Part shown: positions 1 through 8,399 of the stretch, in pieces
How the letters are laid out: every line of letters starts with the position of its first letter
Numbering within the stretch: position 1 is the first letter of the stretch
Assembly (NCBI GenBank): GCA_002407775.1
Contig: DHOP01000090.1
Span: 1-42,531, forward strand
Origin: Prevotella sp. UBA5387
Lineage (GTDB): Bacteria > Bacteroidota > Bacteroidia > Bacteroidales > Bacteroidaceae
Direction: 5' to 3'
DNA length: 42,531 nt
Translations under genes and position numbers: made by a program
Notes under the pieces: model-generated
What the model saw: the letters and a program-made list of their open reading frames with translations, nothing else
Database searches by the model: none
Told to the model about the DNA's origin: nothing

Positions 1-26
1 AAGTAAATTTAGGCATAGTCACTTTA

Positions 27-136
27 CATGTGAAAGGTGCCTTTTTGCATCCCGATTACTACCCTTTCGCATTGCGTTTAAGCATTAAACGCAGCGTGTT
101 TAATGCCTAAACGCAGTGCCATTAGATACTAATCGC
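27..136 (-). repeat. Array A: five 22-nt palindromic repeat units
   Basis: Read on the - strand, units start at 136, 114, 92, 70 and 48, and each is exactly 22 nt. Units follow the pattern GCGATTAG-N3-CTAATCGC plus three bases usually ending in T. The unit at 71-92 is a perfect 8-3-8 palindrome (GCGTTTAA/TTAAACGC). Units 2 and 3 together form a longer inverted repeat, GCGTTTAAGCATTAAAC (74-90) against GTTTAATGCCTAAACGC (98-114), which match at 16 of 17 positions around a 7-base loop. The same unit structure recurs at 20235-20344 and 37674-37783. The periodicity is seen directly; the function is unknown. Confidence 0.8.
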
Positions 137-492
137 AATGATAACTCACAGTTATGGTGTTCTCGTTTACCTTTTGTATATAAATCATCAATAATTTTCT
201 AATTCTTAACATATTCCTTTATTTACGTTTAGATACTATTCAAAAAATAAATACAAAAATATGTTTACATATTATTGGTTGTGATTTTCTTGTCCCCATC
301 GTTATTACTTAGTATTAAAAACCGCTCTGATATCAATGGATTTTATAGCCAAATTCTTTTTTAAGTTGTGGCCAAGACGAAAGATGTGGGTATTAGGGAA
401 TGGTAGATTAGGTGGACAGAAATATCCGAATAAGTGTATTTTTGAAACTATAATATATTTTTGACTATTTTTTTATGAAAAATAGGTATGTA

Positions 493-512
493 AATTTGAA
501 CGATTTCAAATT
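493..512. promoter_or_regulatory. Candidate AraR operator (20-bp palindrome)
   Basis: AATTTGAA (493-500), CGAT, TTCAAATT (505-512) is a perfect 8-bp inverted repeat. It overlaps the likely -33 element (TTTG, 495-498) of the arabinose operon promoter. A Nudix-type AraR repressor is encoded in the operon, and characterised Bacteroides AraR binds a palindrome of about this size, so this is the natural candidate site. The assignment is inference. Confidence 0.45.
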
Positions 513-527
513 AATATTGTAACTTTA
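495..527 (+). promoter_or_regulatory. Putative promoter of arabinose operon
   Basis: TTTG at 495-498 is followed after 21 bases by TAACTTTA (520-527), one base from the Bacteroidetes -7 consensus TAnnTTTG. Transcription would start near 534, leaving a short leader before the ATG at 568. An alternative -7 match, TAAATTTG (491-498), has no well-placed -33 box. Confidence 0.4.
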
Positions 528-567
528 CCACCAATTATAGATACGATCAACTAACATCACTACTTGT

Positions 568-1761
568 ATGAGGAACTTTAAGAACTTAATGTGCGCTGCT
601 GGAGTTGGCTTTTTTGCTCTTGCATCATGCGCAGGTGGCAAAAATGCTACTGGAGAAACTGTATCTGGTTTGAACCCTGCAGACTTTGATACTACACTTA
701 ACGGGAAGAAAGTTGAGCTTATAACGCTCACGAATAAAAATGGTATGGAGGTTTGCCTAACCAATTATGGTGGTCGAGTGGTATCACTCAACGTACCTAA
801 CAAAGAAGGCAAATCGACCGATGTGGTATTGGGATATGACAACATCCGCCAATATGCCGACACTCTTCACTCACCATCGGATTACGGTTCGAGTGTAGGA
901 CGTTATGCAAACCGCATCAAGAATGCTGTGATTATCGTTGAGGGAAAACAGTTTAAGCTAAAGGCTAATGACAATGAGAACTGCCTTCATGGCGGTGGTA
1001 CTACGGGTTGGATCAACAAAGTGTATGATATCCAAGCTCGTACCGACAGCAGCGTAACCTTTGCGATAACCGCACCTGACGGGGAGAACGGATTTCCCGG
1101 AACTGTTAAAGCTACTGCCACCTATGTCGTGAAAAGTGATAACACTCTCGATATAAACTTCTCTGCTACCACAGACAAGGAGACAGTCATCAATATGACC
1201 AACCACTCCTATTTTAACCTTAATGGCGACCCGTCAAAGATAGGTACTGACCAAGTCATGTATGTCAATGCTGACAAGTTCACACCATCTGATAAGAAAT
1301 ACATTCCAACTGGTGAAATCAAGGACGTTATGGGTACTCCTATGGACTTCCGCAAAGCTCACGCACTAAGTGAAACAATAAACGATTCTACTTTTGACCA
1401 GATTCGTAATGCTACGGGCTATGACCACAATTGGTGCTTGAATACCTATAAAGATGGCAAGGGCGACGACACAAAGGTCGCAGCAAGTCTTTATAGTCCC
1501 AAGTCAGGTATTCTGTTGGAGGTCTTCACCAATGAACCTGGTATTCAGGTTTACACTGGCAACTTCCAAGGTACAGGTATCAGTTGCAAACATGGCATCA
1601 AATACCCCAAACATGTGAGTGTTTGCTTTGAAAGTCAGAAGTATCCTGACAGCCCAACTAAATTCATTGAGAAAACAAAGGGATGGGAAATCTCTAATCC
1701 TTACCTTAAGCCAGGAGAGACCTACACTTCTCATTTGGTTTACAAGTTCAGCGTGAAGTAG
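568..1761 (+). CDS. Aldose 1-epimerase, lipoprotein (GalM/AraM type)
   Basis: Galactose mutarotase family, 397 residues, interconverting alpha and beta anomers of aldoses such as L-arabinose. The N-terminus is a lipoprotein signal with lipobox LASC and the acylated Cys at residue 21, so the enzyme is membrane-anchored outside the cytoplasm. The residues after the Cys (AGGKN) are not acidic, so it lacks the typical Bacteroidetes surface-export signal and is probably periplasmic. Family motifs visible are NHSYFNL, with the catalytic His, and the C-terminal FESQKYPDSP, with the catalytic Glu. It is the first gene of the arabinose block, 53 bp before the symporter; the same pairing (araM-araP) is known from Bacteroides. 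Confidence 0.9.
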   Translation: MRNFKNLMCAAGVGFFALASCAGGKNATGETVSGLNPADFDTTLNGKKVELITLTNKNGMEVCLTNYGGRVVSLNVPNKEGKSTDVVLGYDNIRQYADTLHSPSDYGSSVGRYANRIKNAVIIVEGKQFKLKANDNENCLHGGGTTGWINKVYDIQARTDSSVTFAITAPDGENGFPGTVKATATYVVKSDNTLDINFSATTDKETVINMTNHSYFNLNGDPSKIGTDQVMYVNADKFTPSDKKYIPTGEIKDVMGTPMDFRKAHALSETINDSTFDQIRNATGYDHNWCLNTYKDGKGDDTKVAASLYSPKSGILLEVFTNEPGIQVYTGNFQGTGISCKHGIKYPKHVSVCFESQKYPDSPTKFIEKTKGWEISNPYLKPGETYTSHLVYKFSVK

Positions 1762-1814
1762 GAAACAACTGAAAATTATCAAATTTATATAAACTTACAG
1801 ATACTAAAAAACAA

Positions 1815-3566
1815 ATGAACTGGACAACAAATGAATTCGTGTGGTTGGACTGGCTTATACTTGGCGTTGGTCTCGTCGCAGTGATTTGGGCAGTATGGCG
1901 CGCAGTCATTAAGGACAAGCGTGCATCGGCAGGTGAAAACTCATCTGACTATCTCTTTGGTAAGGGTGAACCCTGGTACATCATCGGTATGGCCATCTTT
2001 GCAGCAAACATCGGCTCTGAGCACCTCGTTGGTCTCGCTGGTACTGGTGCAAAAGACGGTGTGGGTATGGCTCACTGGGAGATGCAAGGCTGGATGATTT
2101 TGATTCTTGGCTGGGTTTTCGTACCATTCTATGAATTGCTCATCACAAAGTTAGGCAAGATCATTACCATGCCTGACTTCCTGAAATTCCGCTATAATAA
2201 TGCCACAGGTTATGGCCTGTCAATCATCACACTCGTTGCCTACGTGCTCACAAAGGTCAGTGTTACTGCTTATACAGGTGGTATCTTCTTTGAGTATCTT
2301 CTAGGTTTGAACTTCTGGGTAGGTGCTATCGGTCTCATTGCTGTTACAGCTGTATTTACCGTTTTCGGTGGTATGAAAGGCGTAATGACACTGTCATCTA
2401 TTCAGACTCCTATACTTATCATTGGTTCCTTCCTCGTTCTTTTCCTTGGTCTTTCTGCACTTGGAGGAGGCAGCATTGCTGAGGGTTGGACTGCAATGAT
2501 GGATAATGCTCGTGCCATGCATAATGGTTATGGCATCAACCACATGTTCCATACTGATCCAGGAGATCCAATGTATCCTGAATATCCAGGCTATGTAGTG
2601 TTCTTGGGAGCTTCCATTATCGGTTTCTGGTATTGGTGTACTGACCAACATATCGTACAACGTGTACTCGGCCAGACTAAGGGTGAAGACCCAGGTGCCG
2701 TTATCACTCGCGCACGCCGTGGTACTATAGCTGCTGGTTTCTTCAAGATTCTTCCAGTGTTCATGTTCCTTATACCTGGCATGGTTGCTTCAGCTTTGGC
2801 TCAAAAAGGTACAGGATTCGTGATGAATGAAACTGATGCTGCTTACGCACTTATGGTAAAAAACGTACTTCCTGTTGGTGTGAAGGGTATTGTAACCATT
2901 GGTTTCGTCTGTGCCCTTGTAGCTTCGCTTTCTGCCTTTTTCAATAGTTGTGCAACATTGTTCACAGAAGACTTCTATAAGCCGATGAGAAAGAATAAGA
3001 GCGAGTCTCATTATGTATTCGTTGGACGCGCTGCTACAGTCGTTGTGGTTCTTCTTGGTCTTATCTGGATGCCAGTGATGATGAGTCTTGGCAATCTCTA
3101 TAGCTATTTGCAGGGCATTCAGTCATTGCTAGCTCCTGCCATGGTAGCTGTATTTACCCTTGGTATGTTCTCTAAGAAGATTACTCCTGCCTCTGGTGCA
3201 TGGGGTCTATTTGGTGGATTTGTCATTGGTATGCTCCGCTTGGTGACCAATGTCGCTACTGACACTGGCAAGACAGCTATAGATGCAATAAGCTTTGCTG
3301 GTCTGCCTACAGGTTTCTGGGAAAACACAGCATGGTTCTGGCAGACAAACTGGCTCGTGTTCGAGTGCTGGCTATTGGTATTCATCATCCTGCTTATGGT
3401 TGTGGTTTCGTTCTTCACCAAAGCACCGACAAAAGCTCAAATTGAAGCTATCACCCTTACAAAGGGACACAGACAAGTTATCCGTCAGACTATTACAGTT
3501 TGGGATGTATTAGGATCACTCCTTGTGATTGGTCTCTGTGTAGCCTTCTATATTTACTTCTGGTAA
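1815..3566 (+). CDS. Sodium/solute symporter (SSS family), likely arabinose transporter
   Basis: A 583-residue polytopic inner membrane protein of the SSS/SGLT family. It shows many hydrophobic segments and typical motifs such as an early GSEHLVGLAGTGA stretch, a VFTVFGGMKGVM segment, and a WYWCTDQHIVQRVL stretch in the middle of the protein. Its place between the mutarotase and araR-araDAB points to Na+-driven uptake of L-arabinose or a related aldose, as for the Bacteroides AraP; substrate is inferred from context. A strong hairpin follows the stop codon (3574-3611). Confidence 0.88.
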   Translation: MNWTTNEFVWLDWLILGVGLVAVIWAVWRAVIKDKRASAGENSSDYLFGKGEPWYIIGMAIFAANIGSEHLVGLAGTGAKDGVGMAHWEMQGWMILILGWVFVPFYELLITKLGKIITMPDFLKFRYNNATGYGLSIITLVAYVLTKVSVTAYTGGIFFEYLLGLNFWVGAIGLIAVTAVFTVFGGMKGVMTLSSIQTPILIIGSFLVLFLGLSALGGGSIAEGWTAMMDNARAMHNGYGINHMFHTDPGDPMYPEYPGYVVFLGASIIGFWYWCTDQHIVQRVLGQTKGEDPGAVITRARRGTIAAGFFKILPVFMFLIPGMVASALAQKGTGFVMNETDAAYALMVKNVLPVGVKGIVTIGFVCALVASLSAFFNSCATLFTEDFYKPMRKNKSESHYVFVGRAATVVVVLLGLIWMPVMMSLGNLYSYLQGIQSLLAPAMVAVFTLGMFSKKITPASGAWGLFGGFVIGMLRLVTNVATDTGKTAIDAISFAGLPTGFWENTAWFWQTNWLVFECWLLVFIILLMVVVSFFTKAPTKAQIEAITLTKGHRQVIRQTITVWDVLGSLLVIGLCVAFYIYFW

Positions 3567-3573
3567 TATCATT

Positions 3574-3611
3574 CAGGCGGGCTGCTTGCTATTTAAAGGC
3601 GGCCTGTCCTG
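3574..3611 (+). terminator. Intercistronic hairpin after the symporter gene
   Basis: CAGGCGGGCTGC (3574-3585) pairs with GCGGCCTGTCCTG (3599-3611). The stem has about 12 bp with two G-U pairs and one bulged U around a 13-base loop. There is no T-run after it (TTTGTAATAC follows), so it is more likely a partial terminator or an mRNA stability/processing element than a full terminator. It separates the mutarotase-symporter pair from araR. Confidence 0.5.
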
Positions 3612-3647
3612 TTTGTAATACATTTATTCATTATATATCATAAAGAC

Positions 3648-4325
3648 ATGACTAATTTTTATGGAGAATATACTAAGGTATGGGTCTCTGTAGATTGCAT
3701 CGTCTTCGGATTTGAAGACAACAAGCTCAAGTTGCTCATAGGCAAAAGACGCATGGACCCGGGACGTGGGGAATGGTCGCTTTATGGTGGTTTCGTGGGT
3801 GCTGACGAGAGTCTGCAAGATGCAGCAAACCGCGTACTATACCAATTGACAGGCCTGAAACATTTGTATATGAAACAGGTTGGTACGTTTGGAGCTATTG
3901 ATCGTGATCCTGGAGAACGAGTGATTTCCGTTGCGTACTGTGCTTTGATAAATGTCAGGGACTATGAAGATAAGCTTCGGGAGAAGTACAGCTTGGAGTG
4001 GGTGCCAATCAACGACCTGCCTCAACTTTATTCTGACCATAATCTCATGGTGAATGATGCTATCAAGTTACTCCGTCGCCGTCTCAATACAGAGCCTTTA
4101 AGTTTTAACCTTCTGCCGGAGCAGTTTACATTGACACAGCTACAGCATGTATATGAGGCAATACTTGATACTGAAATAGACAAGCGTAACTTCAGAAAGC
4201 GCATCAAGCAGATTGACTTTATTGAGAAAACTGGCGAGATCGACAAACTTACTTCCAAACGAGGAGCTGCCCTTTATAGATTTGACTATAAGGCATACAA
4301 GGAAGATCCGTCATTTAAGTTATAA
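3648..4325 (+). CDS. araR: AraR-type Nudix-family transcriptional regulator
   Basis: A 225-residue protein with an N-terminal Nudix-like domain (about 1-150) and a C-terminal winged-helix domain (about 150-225, with the phrase KRNFRKRIKQIDFIEKTGE). It resembles the NrtR/AraR group of regulators, which sense sugars or nucleotides instead of hydrolysing them. The Nudix box at 47-70 is degenerate: the catalytic REUxEE core is NRVLYQ (61-66), so hydrolase activity is unlikely. Its position inside the arabinose cluster matches the Bacteroides AraR, which represses until L-arabinose binds. Likely target: the palindrome at 493-512. Confidence 0.85.
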   Translation: MTNFYGEYTKVWVSVDCIVFGFEDNKLKLLIGKRRMDPGRGEWSLYGGFVGADESLQDAANRVLYQLTGLKHLYMKQVGTFGAIDRDPGERVISVAYCALINVRDYEDKLREKYSLEWVPINDLPQLYSDHNLMVNDAIKLLRRRLNTEPLSFNLLPEQFTLTQLQHVYEAILDTEIDKRNFRKRIKQIDFIEKTGEIDKLTSKRGAALYRFDYKAYKEDPSFKL

Positions 4326-4351
4326 TAACATCCCAACAAATTTTATTGCTT

Positions 4352-5050
4352 ATGCTTGAAGAATTAAAAGAAAAAGTATTCCGTGCAAACCTTGATTTGG
4401 TGAAGCACGGATTAGTATTGTTTACTTGGGGTAATGTTTCTGCCATTGATCGTGAGAAAGGTCTTGTTGTTATCAAGCCTTCAGGTGTAAGCTACGAATC
4501 AATGAAGGCTAGCGATATGGTTGTAGTAGATCTAAATACAGGAAAAGTTGTGGAGGGTGATTTAAATCCTTCGTCAGACACTCCTACTCATCTGGTACTC
4601 TATCGGAACTTTCCTGAGATTGGCGGTGTGGTTCACACCCACTCCACTTATGCTACTGCTTGGGCACAAGCCGGCATTGATATTCCCAACATTGGTACCA
4701 CTCATGCAGACTATTTCCATGATTCTATCCCTTGTACTGATAGTATGACTGATGATCAAATGGCAGATTATGAGTACAATACAGGTGTAGTTATAGTTGA
4801 TAAATTTAAGAAAGAAAATATCAATGCTGTGCACACACCGTGCGTTCTCGTCAAAAACCATGGACCATTTACATGGGGCAAGAATGCAGATGAGGCGGTA
4901 TATCATGCTGTGGTGGCTGAACAGGTTGCAAAGATGGCATTTGTTTCATTCTCAGTGAACCCTGAAACCTCTATGAATCCGCTACTTGTCGAGAAGCATT
5001 TCTCACGCAAGCATGGTCCTAACGCTTATTATGGACAAAAGAAAAAATAA
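4352..5050 (+). CDS. araD: L-ribulose-5-phosphate 4-epimerase
   Basis: Class II aldolase/epimerase family, 232 residues, converting L-ribulose 5-phosphate to D-xylulose 5-phosphate. Visible motifs include the zinc-ligand region VVHTHSTYATAW and the early TWGNVSAIDR and KPSGVSYE segments typical of AraD. I start at the ATG at 4352 (MLEELKEKVF); reading can be extended to a TTG at 4346, but homologues begin with MLEELKE. The gene lies 26 bp after araR and 27 bp before araA. Confidence 0.95.
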   Translation: MLEELKEKVFRANLDLVKHGLVLFTWGNVSAIDREKGLVVIKPSGVSYESMKASDMVVVDLNTGKVVEGDLNPSSDTPTHLVLYRNFPEIGGVVHTHSTYATAWAQAGIDIPNIGTTHADYFHDSIPCTDSMTDDQMADYEYNTGVVIVDKFKKENINAVHTPCVLVKNHGPFTWGKNADEAVYHAVVAEQVAKMAFVSFSVNPETSMNPLLVEKHFSRKHGPNAYYGQKKK

Positions 5051-5077
5051 ATTTCACAACTTAAAAACATAAGAACA

Positions 5078-6622
5078 ATGATTGAAGCATTTAAAGATTA
5101 TGAAGTGTGGTTTGTCACTGGAGCGCAGTTGCTCTATGGTGGCGACGCAGTAGTTCAGGTAGACAACCATTCCAAAGAAATGGTAGAGGGCATGAACAAC
5201 TCTGGTTTCTTACCGGTTAAAATAGTATATGCTGGCACAGCCAATAGTTCAAAGGAAGTTGCCGATGTAATGTCGCGTGCCAATGTAGACAAAAAGTGTA
5301 TTGGCGTTATTTGCTGGATGCACACCTTCTCACCTGCAAAGATGTGGATTAAGGGTATGCAAATTCTCCGCAAGCCTTTGCTGCACTTCCATACACAGTA
5401 CAATGAGAAGATTCCATATCAGACAATGGATATGGACTTCATGAATCTGAACCAGAGTGCTCACGGAGATCGCGAGTTTGCACACATCCTTACTCGTCTT
5501 CGCAAGCCACGTAAGACCGTTATCGGCTATTGGAAGGATCCTAAGGCATTGAACCATATCGCTGTTTGGGAACGTGTATGCGCTGGTGTTGCTGACGCAC
5601 AAGACTGTCTCATCATTCGCTTTGGCGATCAGATGAACAACGTTGCTGTAACTGATGGTGATAAAGTTGCATTTGAGCAGGTATTAGGCTATCATGTGGA
5701 CTACGTACAGTTCTCTACTGTATTGGATTACTTCGACAAGGTCAAGGATGAGGATGTTGATGCTCTCGTACATGATGTATATTTCAAGGAATATGTTGTT
5801 GCTGACGACTTGAAGGATGAGAAGAGCGAAGGGTATAAGAAGATTTGGAACTCTGCCAAGGCTGAGTTGACACTTCGTGCCTTACTCAAAGATTTCGGTG
5901 CTAAGGGCTTTACAACAAACTTCGACGACCTCGGCGATGTGAACGTAGAAGAAACTGGCCATGGCTTTGATCAGATTCCAGGTCTTGCTTCACAACGTTT
6001 GATGCATGATGGATATGGTTTTGGTGCTGAGGGTGACTGGAAAGATGCCTGCCTATACCGTACCACTTGGGTGATGAGCCAAGGCTTAGAGGGAGGCACT
6101 TCCTTCGTAGAGGATTACACATTGAACTTTGATGGTGACAACACTTCTATCTTGGAGTCACATATGTTGGAGATCAATCCTGACATTGCTAACGAGAAGC
6201 CACGTTTGGAAGTGCATTTCCTTGGCATCGGTGTGCGCAAGACACCTACAGCAAGATTGGTGTTCACATCCAAGCAGGGACATGGTGTTACCGCAACTGT
6301 AGTTGATTTGGGTAATCGTTTCCGTTTGATTTCCAATGACGTAAACCTTATCGAAAGTCAGCCACTACCTAAGTTGCCTGTTGCCTCTGCACTTTGGATT
6401 CCAGAGCCTACATTCGAGGTTGGCGTTGGATGCTGGATGAATGCTGGTGGCACTCACCACTCTTGTCTTAGCCTTTCTCTGACAAGCGAATATTGGCAGG
6501 ACTTCGCAGAAATTGCTGACATGGAGGCTTGTATCATCGACAAGGATACTAAGTATGACCAGTTCTGCAAAGAACTACGCTGGAATGAAATGTATTACAT
6601 GCTCAACAAGGCATTGAAGTAA
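5078..6622 (+). CDS. araA: L-arabinose isomerase
   Basis: Cytoplasmic Mn2+-dependent isomerase converting L-arabinose to L-ribulose. At 514 residues it has the usual family length. Recognisable stretches are the N-terminal EVWFVTGAQLLYGG, ICWMHTFSPAKMWI, LHFHTQYN, and the C-terminal GGTHHSCLSLS with the metal-binding His region. It lies between araD and the kinase gene; a long hairpin (6642-6725) sits in the downstream gap. Confidence 0.97.
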   Translation: MIEAFKDYEVWFVTGAQLLYGGDAVVQVDNHSKEMVEGMNNSGFLPVKIVYAGTANSSKEVADVMSRANVDKKCIGVICWMHTFSPAKMWIKGMQILRKPLLHFHTQYNEKIPYQTMDMDFMNLNQSAHGDREFAHILTRLRKPRKTVIGYWKDPKALNHIAVWERVCAGVADAQDCLIIRFGDQMNNVAVTDGDKVAFEQVLGYHVDYVQFSTVLDYFDKVKDEDVDALVHDVYFKEYVVADDLKDEKSEGYKKIWNSAKAELTLRALLKDFGAKGFTTNFDDLGDVNVEETGHGFDQIPGLASQRLMHDGYGFGAEGDWKDACLYRTTWVMSQGLEGGTSFVEDYTLNFDGDNTSILESHMLEINPDIANEKPRLEVHFLGIGVRKTPTARLVFTSKQGHGVTATVVDLGNRFRLISNDVNLIESQPLPKLPVASALWIPEPTFEVGVGCWMNAGGTHHSCLSLSLTSEYWQDFAEIADMEACIIDKDTKYDQFCKELRWNEMYYMLNKALK

Positions 6623-6641
6623 TCATCAATAATATTAATGA

Positions 6642-6725
6642 GGAGTTATTTGGAGTTGAAGAGATGCGCATAAATTTTCTTTTGAAGATTTCACTGGAAC
6701 ATTTCTTCAACTCCATAATGACTCC
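6642..6725 (+). terminator. Long intercistronic hairpin between araA and araB
   Basis: The left arm (6642-6666) and the right arm (6700-6725) pair over about 25 bases with few mismatches; the core TGGAGTTGAAGA (6651-6662) is fully complementary to TCTTCAACTCCA (6704-6715). The loop is 33 bases. The right arm is followed only by TTTTG, so this may be a partial terminator or a 3'-end protecting structure that lets araA be expressed more than araB. Confidence 0.6.
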
Positions 6726-6787
6726 TTTTGCTTTTCGCCCCTACCCTCTTTTTTTTCTATTTACTACCCAACATTAAAGGAATCATT

Positions 6788-8386
6788 ATGAACACAAAAA
6801 CAATCATAGAGTCAGGACAGGCTGCCCTCGGCATCGAGTTTGGTTCAACTAGAATTAAGGCTGTGCTGATTGACCAAAATAACACCCCCATAGCACAAGG
6901 TAGCCATACATGGGAAAACCAACTTATTGACGGTCTTTGGACATATAGTATCAAAGATATCTTGGCAGGACTTCAGGATTGCTATGCCAATCTTCGCTCC
7001 GATGTCAAACAACAATACGGTGTAGAGATAGAACGCCTCGCAGCTATTGGTATCAGTGCAATGATGCATGGATATATGGCATTTGACGACAAGGAACAGA
7101 TTCTAGTTCCTTTCCGTACATGGCGCAACACAAACACAGGTCAAGCAGCAGCCGAACTGTCTTCACTTTTCAACTTCAACATACCTCTTCGTTGGAGTAT
7201 CTCTCATATCTATCAAGCTATTCTCAATGGTGAGGAACATGTAAGTAAAATAGATTATCTTACAACACTCGCAGGATATATTCACTGGCAGCTCACTGGC
7301 GAGCGCGTTTTAGGTATTGGTGATGCATCAGGAATGATTCCTATTGACCCGAAAACAAAAGACTACGATGCAACGATGGTAAGCAAGTTTGACGAACTTG
7401 TTGCTCCTAAGAAGTTTGGATGGAAACTCCTTGATATTCTTCCCAAGGTTCTTCTCTCAGGTGCAGATGCAGGTAAACTCACTGAAAAAGGTGTAAGTCT
7501 CCTCGATGTGAGCGGTCATCTTCAGGCTGGTGTTCCTCTTTGTCCTCCTGAGGGAGATGCTGGCACTGGCATGGCAGCTACAAATGCTGTAAAGGCTAGA
7601 ACCGGAAATGTATCAGCAGGTACATCTTCTTTCTCTATGATAGTATTGGAGAAGAATCTTTCACAGCCATATAAGATGATAGATATCGTTACAACACCCG
7701 ATGGAAGTCCTGTCGCTATGGTACACTGTAACAACTGCACATCAGACATTAATGATTGGGTTGATATCTTTAAGCAGTTCGGTGATCTAATGGGAATGAA
7801 GTTTGATATGAACGAACTCTATACCAAAATTTTCTCAGTAGCATTGGATGGAGAAGCCAACTGTGGCGGTTTGCTTTCGTATAATTATATATCTGGAGAA
7901 CCAGTAACAAATTTTGAGGAAGGAAGACCACTCTTTGTTCGTGCAGAAAACGACAATTTCTCGCTTGCCAACTTCATGCGTGCACAGTTGTATGCAGCCA
8001 TTGGTGTGCTCAAAATAGGCAATGATGTACTCTTCAAGGATGAGAAGGTTAACGTTGACCGTATCACTGGACATGGTGGATACTTTAAGACCAAAGGCGT
8101 TGGACAACGCTTCCTTGCAGCCGCTCTCAACTCTCCTATATCAGTTATGGAGACTGCTGGTGAAGGTGGAGCCTGGGGCATCGCACTGTTGGCATCATAC
8201 TTAGTTAACAAAGAGGCTAATCAAGACCTCGCTGACTTCTTGGAAAACAAGGTGTTTGCTGGAAATACTGGTACAGAAATAAAGCCGACCTCTGAGGATG
8301 TAGCAGGGTTTGAAGCTTATATCGCCAATTACAAGAAGGGGCTTACCATCGAAAAGGCTGCCGTGGAAAATAAAGATGCTAACTAA
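6788..8386 (+). CDS. araB: Ribulokinase (FGGY family)
   Basis: A 532-residue FGGY-family carbohydrate kinase that phosphorylates L-ribulose with ATP. The N-terminal phosphate loop ALGIEFGSTRIKAVLID, the MHGYMAFD segment, the EGDAGTGM stretch, the NVSAGTSSFSM phosphate-binding region and the GEGGAWGIALLA stretch fit the family. It is of the Bacteroidetes type and not closely like E. coli AraB; assignment to ribulose rests largely on the operon. I chose the ATG at 6788, since an upstream TTG (6728) would start within the intergenic hairpin. Confidence 0.88.
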   Translation: MNTKTIIESGQAALGIEFGSTRIKAVLIDQNNTPIAQGSHTWENQLIDGLWTYSIKDILAGLQDCYANLRSDVKQQYGVEIERLAAIGISAMMHGYMAFDDKEQILVPFRTWRNTNTGQAAAELSSLFNFNIPLRWSISHIYQAILNGEEHVSKIDYLTTLAGYIHWQLTGERVLGIGDASGMIPIDPKTKDYDATMVSKFDELVAPKKFGWKLLDILPKVLLSGADAGKLTEKGVSLLDVSGHLQAGVPLCPPEGDAGTGMAATNAVKARTGNVSAGTSSFSMIVLEKNLSQPYKMIDIVTTPDGSPVAMVHCNNCTSDINDWVDIFKQFGDLMGMKFDMNELYTKIFSVALDGEANCGGLLSYNYISGEPVTNFEEGRPLFVRAENDNFSLANFMRAQLYAAIGVLKIGNDVLFKDEKVNVDRITGHGGYFKTKGVGQRFLAAALNSPISVMETAGEGGAWGIALLASYLVNKEANQDLADFLENKVFAGNTGTEIKPTSEDVAGFEAYIANYKKGLTIEKAAVENKDAN

Positions 8387-8399
8387 ACTCAATCAAATA

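Larger units (their letters stand above)
1..567. other. Gene-free region upstream of arabinose operon
   Basis: I see no credible coding sequence here. The stretch contains the 22-nucleotide repeat array (27-136), an AT-rich segment without clear structure (about 160-460), and the promoter/operator region of the arabinose operon (about 490-530). The window begins inside this intergenic region, so the gene to the left is not visible. Confidence 0.7.

Noticed and set aside
27..136. CRISPR array
   Set aside because: Units are contiguous 22-nt degenerate palindromes without spacers of constant length, repeats are not identical, and no cas genes are present. The same reasoning applies to the arrays at 20235, 29001 and 37674.
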